This document shows positions 8,047 through 15,755 of a DNA stretch of 64,000 nucleotides, piece after piece. Every line of letters begins with the position of its first letter. The stretch's first letter is position 1. Below the pieces are notes generated by a model. It did not search any database. It worked only from the letters and a program-made list of their open reading frames with translations, and was not told where the DNA came from. The translations under genes were made by a program, and so were the position numbers. Source of the DNA: Chryseobacterium indologenes. GTDB lineage: Bacteria > Bacteroidota > Bacteroidia > Flavobacteriales > Weeksellaceae. Where the stretch lies: the NCBI RefSeq assembly GCF_018362995.1, contig NZ_CP074372.1:4712001-4776000 (forward strand), written 5' to 3'.

Positions 8047-8067
8047 ATAGGGTTAAATATAAATTAT

Positions 8068-9411
8068 ATGAAAGTAGGTTTGAAATGGATCGTTTCATTC
8101 TCAGTAATTACACTCGTTGCAATTGGTGGATTATTCTGGAATCCGGCTGCAGATATTCCTGTTACCGGGGAATTTTTAAGTGAAGATAAGATTGTAGGTG
8201 CGGATGTTGCCTGGATTCTGGCTGCAGCTGGGCTTGTCCTGTTGATGACACCTGGGCTGTCTTTCTTTTATGGAGGAATGGTTGGCAGGAAAAATGTGAT
8301 TTCTACCATGCTACAGAGTTTTATCGCCTTAGGAGTGATCTCAATGGTCTGGGTAGTCGTAGGTTTTTCTTTGTCTTTCGGAGAATCTTTGGGTATTAAC
8401 ATTGCCGGAAAACACTATGGAATCATTGGGAACCCGCTCAGTTATCCCTTTTTTAGCGGAGTGGGGAATCTGCCTCATAAAATGATGGCGCCTACTATTC
8501 CTTTTATTCTTTTTGCTTTATTTCAAATGAAATTTGCGGTTATTACCCCTGCGATTATTACCGGCTCTTTTGCGGAAAGGGTTCGTTTTATTTCTTATTT
8601 ACTATTCATTGTCCTTTTCAGCATCTTTATTTATACACCGCTTTGTCATATGGTATGGCATCCTGATGGGCTTTTAAACAAATATTTTGGGGTGAAAGAC
8701 TTTGCAGGCGGAACAGTTGTACATATGAGTGCCGGTTTTGCAGCACTTGCCGGAGCTTTGGTGGTAGGAAACAGGAAAAATCCACATCATGAGCCTTCCA
8801 ACATTCCGTATGTATTGCTGGGAACAGGAATGTTGTGGTTTGGATGGTTCGGTTTCAATGCAGGATCTGCACTCAGCGCTTCTGCATCTGCGGCTACAGC
8901 TTTTGGAACAACTACCATAGCATCTGCTTCTGCGATGATGACCTGGATTTTTTTTGATAGAATCAATGGGAGAAGTGTTTCTGCTTTGGGTGCCTGTATT
9001 GGAGCTGTAGTAGGGTTGGTGGCGATTACTCCGGGATGTGGCTTCGTAAGCATTCAGGAAAGCCTTTTTATCGGGTTTATTACTGCAATAGTTTCTAATA
9101 TAATGGTTAATTGGAAGCCTTTAAAGAAAATAGATGATACGCTGGATGTTTTTGCCTGTCATGGAGTAGGGGGAATTATGGGAATGATTCTTACCGCTAT
9201 TTTTGCTCATGGTGAAAAAGCAAGCTTACTGCATGGAGGATTAGAGGTTTTTCATCATCATATGGCCGCATTGGTTTTGGTTTCTGTTTTTACGTTTTTC
9301 GGTTCATTGATTTTATATAAACTTACAGATTCCATAATTACATTAAGAGTTTCTGAAGAATCTGAAAATAAAGGACTTGATCTTTCCCAGCACGAGGAAA
9401 GTTTCAGCTGA
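8068..9411 (+). CDS. amt: Ammonium transporter (Amt family)
   Basis: The 447-residue membrane protein has an N-terminal hydrophobic segment, then the Amt core: AWILAAAGLVLLMTPGLSFFYGGMVGRKN, FALFQMKFAVITPAIITGSFAERV, FAGGTVVHMSAGFAALAGALVVG, WFGWFGFNAGSA, and DVFACHGVGGIMG. The histidines in VVHMSAG and FACHGVGG correspond to the twin-His of the conduction pore. It conducts ammonium into the cell through the inner membrane. A GlnK regulator gene, which often sits beside amt, is not next to it here. Start 8068 (MKVGLKW) was chosen because the alternative TTG at 8044 lies in the promoter. Confidence 0.92.
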   Translation: MKVGLKWIVSFSVITLVAIGGLFWNPAADIPVTGEFLSEDKIVGADVAWILAAAGLVLLMTPGLSFFYGGMVGRKNVISTMLQSFIALGVISMVWVVVGFSLSFGESLGINIAGKHYGIIGNPLSYPFFSGVGNLPHKMMAPTIPFILFALFQMKFAVITPAIITGSFAERVRFISYLLFIVLFSIFIYTPLCHMVWHPDGLLNKYFGVKDFAGGTVVHMSAGFAALAGALVVGNRKNPHHEPSNIPYVLLGTGMLWFGWFGFNAGSALSASASAATAFGTTTIASASAMMTWIFFDRINGRSVSALGACIGAVVGLVAITPGCGFVSIQESLFIGFITAIVSNIMVNWKPLKKIDDTLDVFACHGVGGIMGMILTAIFAHGEKASLLHGGLEVFHHHMAALVLVSVFTFFGSLILYKLTDSIITLRVSEESENKGLDLSQHEESFS

Positions 9412-9412
9412 T

Positions 9413-9441
9413 AAAAAGGGCATGAGTGTTAACTGATGCCC
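9413..9441 (-). terminator. Rho-independent terminator, reverse strand
   Basis: GGGCAT (9418-9423) and ATGCCC (9436-9441) pair; on the reverse strand the hairpin is followed by TTTTT, ending the oxidoreductase transcript. Confidence 0.65.
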
Positions 9442-9458
9442 TGAATGAAATTTATGAT

Positions 9459-10082
9459 TTATTGAATAGAATGAATCGCTTCAAAGATTTTATTTTTAGA
9501 ATTTTCAAAGACTTCACCTCCAAATTCCTCATTATCTAAGGAATGAATGGTGACATCATTCACCCCCATAATCCCGAAAATATGTTTCAGATAGGTAGTT
9601 TGAAAATTGATGTGTCCGTTCTTTTCATTTTCACCATATCCGGTATCTCCGCGGGTTGAGAGAATAAAGAGCTTTTTGTTTTCGAGAAGCCCTACATAAT
9701 CACCATCCGGCATTCCGGATCTGAATTTCCAGGTTTCGTTAATCCGCATTACCTGGTCAATATAAGCTTTTAACCCGGACGGGATAGACCAGTTATACAT
9801 AGGAGTTCCGATTACATAGACATCATGTTCCCTGAGTTATTTGACCAGTTCATCACTGAGCTGTAAAGGTTTTTGGTTTTCCTCAGTTTTGTCTGCCGGT
9901 TTTTTGAATGCTCCCGCGATCCAGGATTCATCAATATTGGGAATAGTGTCAGTTCCTGCTTCCCTGTAGGTGAAAGTATCAAGAGGATATCTTGTTTTCC
10001 AGTTTTCAGCGAAAAGCTGTGTCAGTTTTCTGCTGTAAGATCTTTCATTTCTTACACTGGCATTAATAATCAATATTTTCAT
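9459..10082 (-). pseudogene. NAD(P)H oxidoreductase / FMN azoreductase-like flavoprotein, interrupted by an in-frame stop
   Basis: Two open stretches in the same frame (10082-9840 and 9836-9459) are separated by one TAA codon at 9837-9839. Read through, they give a 207-codon flavodoxin-fold protein: ILIINASVRNERSYS (FMN phosphate loop), VYVIGTPMYNWSIPSGLKAYIDQVMR, and FILSTRGDTGYG. This is the NQO/azoreductase pattern. The stop lies between LSDELVK and LREHDVYV, where CAA (Gln) to TAA would be a single change. The gene is probably inactive in this strain unless this is a sequencing error. It sits 60 bp downstream of a Crp/Fnr regulator on the same strand. Confidence 0.75.
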
Positions 10083-10142
10083 TTGCTAAGAATTTATAAC
10101 AGCAAAATTCCTGATTATTTAGTCCTGAAAAATTGATCTAGT

Positions 10143-10721
10143 TCAAGAGGATTTATTTTTTTTCCTGATTCTGCTGATAAATTCTGCGGAAACACCGAGA
10201 TAAGAAGCAATCAAGTATTGGGGAACTCTGGAGGAAATATCGGGATAAGTATCCAGAAAATCATGATATTTTTGTTCTGCTTTGTGCATATGATTGAATA
10301 CCACTCTTTTTTCAAGGGTTCCAAGATAACTTTCCAGAATAATTCTGAAGTATTTTTCTAAGGCTGGAATTTCCTTCAGCATTTTTTGAAAAGACTGATG
10401 GCTGATCTGCAAAAGCTTTGTTTTTTCTACAGCCTGTATATTATAAATGGAAGGTTTTTGTTTTGAAAAACTGGAAATATCTGTTGCCCACCAATGATCA
10501 ATAGCTAAAAAGAGGATTTCTTCATTTCCATTTTCTTCATTGATGCAGAAAGCTTTTAAAACTCCCGAAATGATATAACTGTCATGACGGCAGATTTCCC
10601 CGTTTCGCAACAGAAAATCTCCTTTTTCCAATGTTTTTTCTGTCCAGAAGCTTTTACATAAGGCTATTTCTTCCGGAGTTAGTGGGATGTGCTGGAGAAT
10701 ACTCTTAATTAATGTTTCCAT
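10143..10721 (-). CDS. Crp/Fnr family transcriptional regulator
   Basis: The 192-residue product has a cyclic-nucleotide-binding-like jelly roll (residues about 20-120: LEKGDFLLRNGEICRHDSYIISGVLKAF, then EEILFLAIDHWWATD) and a C-terminal winged helix with recognition-helix region YLIASYLGVSAEFISRIRKK. It has no N-terminal cysteine cluster, so it is not a classical [4Fe-4S] FNR, and the usual cAMP-binding RxS motif is not evident; the ligand is unknown. An 8-7-8 inverted repeat lies about 40 bases upstream and could be its own operator. The downstream oxidoreductase fragment is its likely target. Confidence 0.85.
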   Translation of the reverse strand: METLIKSILQHIPLTPEEIALCKSFWTEKTLEKGDFLLRNGEICRHDSYIISGVLKAFCINEENGNEEILFLAIDHWWATDISSFSKQKPSIYNIQAVEKTKLLQISHQSFQKMLKEIPALEKYFRIILESYLGTLEKRVVFNHMHKAEQKYHDFLDTYPDISSRVPQYLIASYLGVSAEFISRIRKKNKSS

Positions 10722-10759
10722 TTAAAAAAATAATTAAAAAGAATAATATAATGATGGAT

Positions 10760-10782
10760 CTGATAGTCATTGATACTATCAG
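10760..10782. promoter_or_regulatory. Inverted repeat between crp-like gene and sdaA (possible operator)
   Basis: CTGATAGT and ACTATCAG form a perfect 8-base inverted repeat with a 7-base spacer, 39 bases upstream of the Crp/Fnr gene start. No T tract follows, so an operator is more likely than a terminator. Confidence 0.4.
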
Positions 10783-10867
10783 TTCATTGACAAAAATACT
10801 TATTTTATGGGCTGTCAAAACCAAATAAATCTGGGATTTTGCTATGCTATTATTAGGATTTATCCTG

Positions 10868-10875
10868 TATCTTTG
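10868..10875 (+). promoter_or_regulatory. -7 box for sdaA
   Basis: TATCTTTG matches TAnnTTTG exactly, 26 bases before the ATG at 10902. Confidence 0.5.
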
Positions 10876-10901
10876 TTTTTGAGGAAAATGACGAATCATT
10901 T

Positions 10902-12320
10902 ATGGAATCAATATCGGTTTTTGAAATTATTAAAGTAGGAATAGGCCCGTCCAGTTCGCATACAATGGGACCTTGGAACGCAGCAGCAGCATTTATCAGG
11001 ATTATAAAAAGAGAAAGATCAATAGAAGAAGTTAAAGAAGTTTTTCTTGAATTCTTTGGCTCACTCGCAAAAACGGGGATTGGGCACGGAACTGATATTG
11101 CAGGAATGCTTGGATTGAATGGAGAAGATTTTAAGACGATCAATACTTCAAAAATTGATGAAAAAATAGATTATATTAAAAGTACTCAGACCATTAATCT
11201 GGGTGGTGAGAAAGTTATTCCGTTTATCTACGGACATCATCTGATTTTAAACATGAAAAAGAGCCTTGATTTTCACCCAAACGGAATGATCTTCAGAGCA
11301 GTTTTTGAAGACGGAACTGAACTTGTGCAGGACTTTTATTCTGTAGGTGGTGGTTTCATTGCCAGCCAGGAAAAAAACTCTATTCAAAAGCAATGTGTAC
11401 GTACATTGTATCCTTGTCATAAAGCTTCTGATATCGCAAAGTACTGCGAGAAACTGGGATTTGATAAAATTTCAGATTTAATTTTCATGAATGAGGAAAG
11501 CTGGAGAACTCAGGAAGAAACGAGAAAGGAAGCACTTTATATCTGGCAGCAGATTAAAGAATGTATTTATAAAGGAGTCAATAAGGAAGGGATTCTTCCG
11601 GGTGGACTGAATGTTTCCCGAAGAGCTGCGGGAATCAACAGAAAACTGTTAGGAGATAAAATCTATAAAAATAAAGACGAGTGGTTCCAGCAGGTGGTGG
11701 ACGCTGAAGAAAACTTTACGAATATCAACAAATGGATTGCCTGTTTTGCACTGGCTGTGAATGAGGAGAATGCAAGTTTCGGAAGAATTATTACGGCACC
11801 TACCAATGGAGCGAGTGGAGTAATTCCGGCGGTATTGATGTATGCTCAGGCATTTACCCCGTTTACGAGTGAGGATGATATTGTAAGATTTTTACTTGTA
11901 GCAGGAGAAATCGGAACATTATTTAAGAAAAATGCAACTATTTCTGCAGCAATGGGAGGATGTCAGGCGGAAATCGGGGTTTCTTCTGCAATGGCAGCAG
12001 CCGGACTTACAGAAATCTTAGGTGGAAGTGTTGGACAAGTATTGATGGCCGCAGAAATTGCTATGGAGCATCACCTTGGGTTAACTTGTGATCCGATTAA
12101 AGGGTTGGTACAGATTCCATGTATTGAAAGAAATACAATGGGAGCAATGAAAGCGATTACGGCCGCGAATATTGCATTGGAAAGTGATCCTACCAAAGCA
12201 AAAGTAACATTGGATGAGGTAATTCTTACGATGTGGGAAACCGCTCAGTCGATGAGTGACCGTTTTAAAGAAACTTCTGAGGGCGGATTGGCGATTGCTG
12301 TCAACGTTCCGGAATGTTAA
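10902..12320 (+). CDS. sdaA: L-serine ammonia-lyase (iron-sulfur type)
   Basis: The 472-residue enzyme converts L-serine to pyruvate and ammonia. It is the single-chain form, with the beta-domain first (SISVFEIIKVGIGPSSSHTMGPWNAA, residues 2-27) and the catalytic alpha-domain after it (APTNGASGVIPAV, GGCQAEIGVSSAMAAAG, LTCDPIKGLVQIPCIERN). Cysteines in GGCQ, LTCDP and IPCIE are the expected [4Fe-4S] ligands. Length agrees with the family. The gene has its own promoter and terminator and stands alone; there is no serine transporter beside it. Confidence 0.95.
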   Translation: MESISVFEIIKVGIGPSSSHTMGPWNAAAAFIRIIKRERSIEEVKEVFLEFFGSLAKTGIGHGTDIAGMLGLNGEDFKTINTSKIDEKIDYIKSTQTINLGGEKVIPFIYGHHLILNMKKSLDFHPNGMIFRAVFEDGTELVQDFYSVGGGFIASQEKNSIQKQCVRTLYPCHKASDIAKYCEKLGFDKISDLIFMNEESWRTQEETRKEALYIWQQIKECIYKGVNKEGILPGGLNVSRRAAGINRKLLGDKIYKNKDEWFQQVVDAEENFTNINKWIACFALAVNEENASFGRIITAPTNGASGVIPAVLMYAQAFTPFTSEDDIVRFLLVAGEIGTLFKKNATISAAMGGCQAEIGVSSAMAAAGLTEILGGSVGQVLMAAEIAMEHHLGLTCDPIKGLVQIPCIERNTMGAMKAITAANIALESDPTKAKVTLDEVILTMWETAQSMSDRFKETSEGGLAIAVNVPEC

Positions 12321-12344
12321 TAGAAATAACACTGTTTTAAAATA

Positions 12345-12378
12345 AAACCCTTAGACATTACTGGCTAAGGGTTTCTTA
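12345..12378 (+). terminator. Rho-independent terminator after sdaA
   Basis: AAACCCTTAG (12345-12354) pairs with CTAAGGGTTT (12365-12374). Both flanks are A/T-rich, so it could also serve the tyrA transcript from the other side. Confidence 0.8.
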
Positions 12379-12427
12379 ATAAAATAAAAGTAAAAACCGT
12401 TGGGCTTTTAGTATGGTATAAGGGAAT

Positions 12428-13270
12428 TTACCTTAAAATTCCTCTGATTCTGTTGGCATTGGAAATCAGCTCTTCAAGATATTCATAGTTTTCTTTTTCC
12501 AGAGCGGATTTGAATTTTCTGAGCTGGGTAATGTGTTCATTCAGAACGTCCAGTACATTTTCTTTGTTTTGTTTAAAGATGGGAACCCACATTTCCGGAT
12601 GCGACTTGGCAAGACGTACGGTACTTGAAAAACCGGAACTGGCAAGCTGGAAAATCGTTTCTTCTTCACGCTCTTTTTCCAGTACGGTATTGGCCAGGGC
12701 ATAAGATGTAATATGGGAGATATGGGAAATATAAGCGGTGTGGACATCATGATCTTCTGCATCCATATAAATCATGTGCATATCAAGGGCATTGACTACT
12801 TTTTCAACAGTAGCTAAGGCATCTTCTGCGGATTCCTCTTTGTTGCATATCACACCTGCTTTTCCTGAAAAACTCTCTGCAATAGCGGATTTCGGACCAT
12901 TATTTTCTGTTCCCCACATCGGGTGAAACGCTACAAACCTTGAACGTTTCGGGTGGTTTTTTACAGCATTTACAATGCCTGCTTTTGTAGAACCGGCATC
13001 CATTACAGTTTGCTGATCAGACACAAGGTCAAGAACAGACGGCAACAGTTTTCTGGCAGCATCCACAGGGATGGCAAGAATAATCAGATCCGAATTTTTA
13101 ATTCCATGCTCAAGATCTACTCCGGCATCAATTATTTTAAGATCTAATGCATCACTAATATGCTGTGTATTGTTATCGATTCCGTAGATGAAGCTGGCCA
13201 GATTTTTCTCTCTTAATTTCAAAGCCATCGAACCTCCGATCAATCCTACTCCAATAATACTTATTTTCAT
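12428..13270 (-). CDS. tyrA: Prephenate dehydrogenase
   Basis: The 280-residue protein performs NAD(P)-dependent oxidative decarboxylation of prephenate to 4-hydroxyphenylpyruvate, the tyrosine branch. The N-terminal Rossmann motif GVGLIGGS (residues 7-14) is clear, as are ILAIPVD, the DAGSTKAGIV segment, FHPMWGTENNGPKSA, and DHDVHTAYISHISHITSYALA. It lacks a chorismate mutase or ACT extension, so it is the monofunctional short form. It is transcribed alone from a promoter near 13403, and a leader peptide with three Tyr codons plus a terminator immediately upstream point to attenuation by aromatic amino acids. Confidence 0.93.
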   Translation of the reverse strand: MKISIIGVGLIGGSMALKLREKNLASFIYGIDNNTQHISDALDLKIIDAGVDLEHGIKNSDLIILAIPVDAARKLLPSVLDLVSDQQTVMDAGSTKAGIVNAVKNHPKRSRFVAFHPMWGTENNGPKSAIAESFSGKAGVICNKEESAEDALATVEKVVNALDMHMIYMDAEDHDVHTAYISHISHITSYALANTVLEKEREEETIFQLASSGFSSTVRLAKSHPEMWVPIFKQNKENVLDVLNEHITQLRKFKSALEKENYEYLEELISNANRIRGILR

Positions 13271-13286
13271 CTTTTTAAATTTTTTA

Positions 13287-13320
13287 AAATAAAAAAACCT
13301 CGTCCCTAGGACGAGGTTTT
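13287..13320 (-). terminator. Attenuator terminator in front of tyrA
   Basis: On the reverse strand CCTCGTCC and GGACGAGG (13298-13305 with 13309-13316), extended by A-T pairs, form a tight hairpin with a 3-base loop followed by a run of seven T. It ends about 20 bases before the tyrA ATG, so in the tyrA mRNA leader it must be read through for expression. Confidence 0.85.
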
Positions 13321-13341
13321 AAATTATATTCATAAGAATCC

Positions 13342-13398
13342 CTATCCCAGAGCTGAGGTAAAAATTCTATAATAATATGTTCCGTTGTTAAAAATCAC
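13342..13398 (-). CDS. Putative tyrA leader peptide (Tyr/Phe-rich)
   Basis: A GTG at 13398-13396 opens an 18-residue ORF, MIFNNGTYYYRIFTSALG, ending in TAG at 13344-13342. It has three consecutive Tyr codons and two Phe codons, and lies between a -7 box (13403-13410) and the terminator in front of tyrA. This is the classical layout of ribosome-mediated attenuation by the pathway product. The region GGGATAGG over the stop codon can pair imperfectly (six of eight) with the terminator's left arm. The GTG start is only four bases after the -7 box, so translation would be leaderless; that is the least certain point. Confidence 0.6.
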   Translation of the reverse strand: MIFNNGTYYYRIFTSALG

Positions 13399-13402
13399 AA
13401 AG

Positions 13403-13410
13403 CAAAGGTA
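13403..13410 (-). promoter_or_regulatory. -7 box for the tyrA leader transcript
   Basis: TACCTTTG on the reverse strand matches TAnnTTTG exactly. Four bases separate it from the GTG of the leader peptide. Confidence 0.6.
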
Positions 13411-13517
13411 TAAATATTTTTTAAATGAAACGAAATTTCTTTTCTAAATTGTATATAGACGGTGTTAATGGGAAGTGGATTTTTTTGTTTTGGCTTTTCT
13501 ATTCAGTCTATAGCAGA

Positions 13518-14102
13518 TTAATCTTTTTTATTGGTATTAGTTTGATATTTCTTGATAAGATTGGTTTCGAATGATAATATATCTTCTGGTATTTTTAATG
13601 TCTCTATTTCTCCTATTTGTTTCCATTTTCTGTCTTCATATAAATAGAATATTGTTTTAGCATTTGGTTTTGGTTCAAATTCACCATCTTCTACTCCTGT
13701 ATAAGTAATGAACTTATTAGATAGATATGAAGCAACTACATAATAATCGTTTTCTTTAATAAGATTTTTTATTGCTTTTGAATTTTGGGAATCATTTTCA
13801 GGATTAGTAGATTTTAAAAAATACCCTTTTGAATTATTTATACTCCAAAAATATTGAGTTTCATCATTTTTTCCAATAAAGTCAACACTGAAAATACCCC
13901 TCTTTTTATCCGAATAAGTGTAAGTTGGGTATGGATTGGAGATATCTGGAATGAAAAAACCATTTACTTGATATTTATTATCCAGAAAGTTTATGGAAGA
14001 GTATTTATCAATATTTATTGCAGAGACATTTTCATCTTTTTGACCTTTACAGCCGTAAAAGAAAAATATTAGAATTAATAAAGTTAAAAAGGATTTCATC
14101 AT
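13518..14102 (-). CDS. Lipoprotein of unknown function, last gene of the effector operon
   Basis: The 194-residue product begins with a lipoprotein signal (SFLTLLILIFFFYGCKGQ, lipid-carrying Cys at residue 18). The mature part is polar, rich in Asn, Lys, Tyr and Phe, and shows a pattern of short beta strands without a family I recognise. It is 47 bp downstream of another lipoprotein gene and is the seventh gene of a run that starts with LysM and PAAR-like genes. Position and cell-envelope location make it a candidate immunity protein or immunity remnant, which is inference only. Confidence 0.65.
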   Translation of the reverse strand: MMKSFLTLLILIFFFYGCKGQKDENVSAINIDKYSSINFLDNKYQVNGFFIPDISNPYPTYTYSDKKRGIFSVDFIGKNDETQYFWSINNSKGYFLKSTNPENDSQNSKAIKNLIKENDYYVVASYLSNKFITYTGVEDGEFEPKPNAKTIFYLYEDRKWKQIGEIETLKIPEDILSFETNLIKKYQTNTNKKD

Positions 14103-14149
14103 TATGCGTTTATCTTAATTTTCAAACATTTCGAAACAGTAAGGATTAT

Positions 14150-14625
14150 TTATTTTTTTAATATTACGTTTTTCAATCCATATCTTTTTTCTGTGTATTC
14201 GCTCTCAAATAATAACTTACCTTTATCATATCGAAGAGTACCGAAATAAAATGGTTTATCTGCATCACCTGTATATCCGTTAATTACCTGTGAATATTTT
14301 AAAAATATTCTTCCATCAACAGTTTTATCTTCTTGAAGTACATATTGATTATACATTTTCCCCATGTTTCCGGATTCTGTATAAATGATAGAATCTTTAT
14401 CAATTTTCAATGAAATTCCATAATCATCTAACTTCTCGTTGGTTGCAAAATATTCTCCTGAGGGAATTGAAATCTGTTGTTTTGATGACGAAATACTTCC
14501 TGTATTTTTCTCTAAATCAGATTCATCACTTTGACTATTATAGTTATCTTTTTTTCTTCTCTCTTCTGTTCACATGAATATGATAGAAATATGAGTGATA
14601 GTAAAATTAAAAAGTTTTTCATCAT
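14150..14625 (-). pseudogene. Lipoprotein gene with a one-base frameshift in a T7/A7 run
   Basis: An ATG at 14625 starts a lipoprotein signal (NFLILLSLIFLSYSC, Cys at residue 18), but that frame stops after 37 codons. From the run of seven A on the coding strand (14549-14555 on the plus strand is seven T) a second frame continues without stop to 14150: DNYNSQSDESDLEKN and on to YGLKNVILKK. One added A would restore a protein of about 158 residues. This is either a real phase-variable or decayed gene or a homopolymer sequencing error. Function is unknown; it is in the effector operon, 13 bp after the SH3b lipoprotein gene. Confidence 0.65.
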
Positions 14626-14638
14626 TTGTTTAAATTAC

Positions 14639-15742
14639 TTATTCCGATTTTATTCTGGTCTTATGGATATATCCTTTTTTACCTTCTTTAGATACTACCA
14701 ACCACCAATCTCCGTTTTGATCTAAAACTTCAACTTGTTCTCCTGTTTTAATTTTTTGAAGAATTTGAGATGATGTATTTTTTTCTTTTCTTAGGTTAGT
14801 GAAACCATCAGGATCTATTATTATTGAATATTTTTTTTCTTGATTATCTTCTTGTAAAAGTCCATACTCTTTGGAGTATTTTTCAAGAGATGGATAACCA
14901 TAATATTTGTTTTTTTGAAAAGAGTCCTTTAGTTCCGGATGAGAAACATAGACATTATTTAATAATAAGTATGATTTATCGGATTGAATATCAATATTTT
15001 CCTTACCGGTAAAGCCAAGTTGTAAAAGATAGGCAATAGCCTTTTCTAATGAAGCAGGTGTAATGCCATTTGTTTTTATGATATTGTCTTTATTATCAGT
15101 TAAATAAGATGTTAGTGCATACAGAAAAGAATCTTTGGATTTTAAACTTTCTAATAGTTTTTCTCTAATTTTAAATGAATTTGTAGTGTTATTATAGAAT
15201 ACAAACGATAGTCTAGAACTTTGTTCGATATCATCCCAGCTTTGGATATTTTTAACTGCAGAATTAAAAAGGGCTTCATTTTTTTCATAGTTAAACATAA
15301 CTACTAAATCGATTGCAAGATCTGGATTTTTAGATGCTACATTTAAGATTGAGGTCAAGTCATTCTGGTAAATAATTTTGTTTAGGGTTAATAATTCCTC
15401 AAAATAAGGATGTTTTTGATTACTATTTATACTTACTTTGACATTATCTAAATCAGGTAGAATATCATTACCTATTTTAATATATTTTCCTTCCTTTGAT
15501 ATCTGAAAATTGGTAGCTTCATTGAATATTAAAATATCATTATATCCGTCTTGAAGTTTATCAGGTTTAATGCCAAGTAGATCCAGGTTTATTTTATCAA
15601 AATTTTCCTTGGTATTTTTGAATTTATGATGGGTGAAATAATTTTCAATTATTTCAGTTTCTTTTTCTATTATTTTTTTTTCCTTCTTAACTGAACATGA
15701 AAATAATATAAATGATAATAGGACTAAAAAAAATTTCACCAT
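14639..15742 (-). CDS. SH3b-domain lipoprotein, second of a tandem pair
   Basis: The 367-residue product has a lipoprotein signal with Cys near residue 16 (FFLVLLSFILFSC), a helical central region (about 60-300) with no recognised family, and a C-terminal bacterial SH3 domain (about 308-367: DGFTNLRKEKNTSSQIL, then VEVLDQNGDWWLVV and GYIHKTRIKSE). SH3b domains bind peptidoglycan peptides or proteins in the envelope. The SH3b part is almost identical to that of the gene upstream while the rest is unrelated in sequence. It follows that gene by 13 bp and lies in the operon of a peptidoglycan hydrolase effector, so a protective role is plausible but unproven. Confidence 0.75.
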   Translation of the reverse strand: MVKFFLVLLSFILFSCSVKKEKKIIEKETEIIENYFTHHKFKNTKENFDKINLDLLGIKPDKLQDGYNDILIFNEATNFQISKEGKYIKIGNDILPDLDNVKVSINSNQKHPYFEELLTLNKIIYQNDLTSILNVASKNPDLAIDLVVMFNYEKNEALFNSAVKNIQSWDDIEQSSRLSFVFYNNTTNSFKIREKLLESLKSKDSFLYALTSYLTDNKDNIIKTNGITPASLEKAIAYLLQLGFTGKENIDIQSDKSYLLLNNVYVSHPELKDSFQKNKYYGYPSLEKYSKEYGLLQEDNQEKKYSIIIDPDGFTNLRKEKNTSSQILQKIKTGEQVEVLDQNGDWWLVVSKEGKKGYIHKTRIKSE

Positions 15743-15755
15743 TTGGTTAAGTTAT

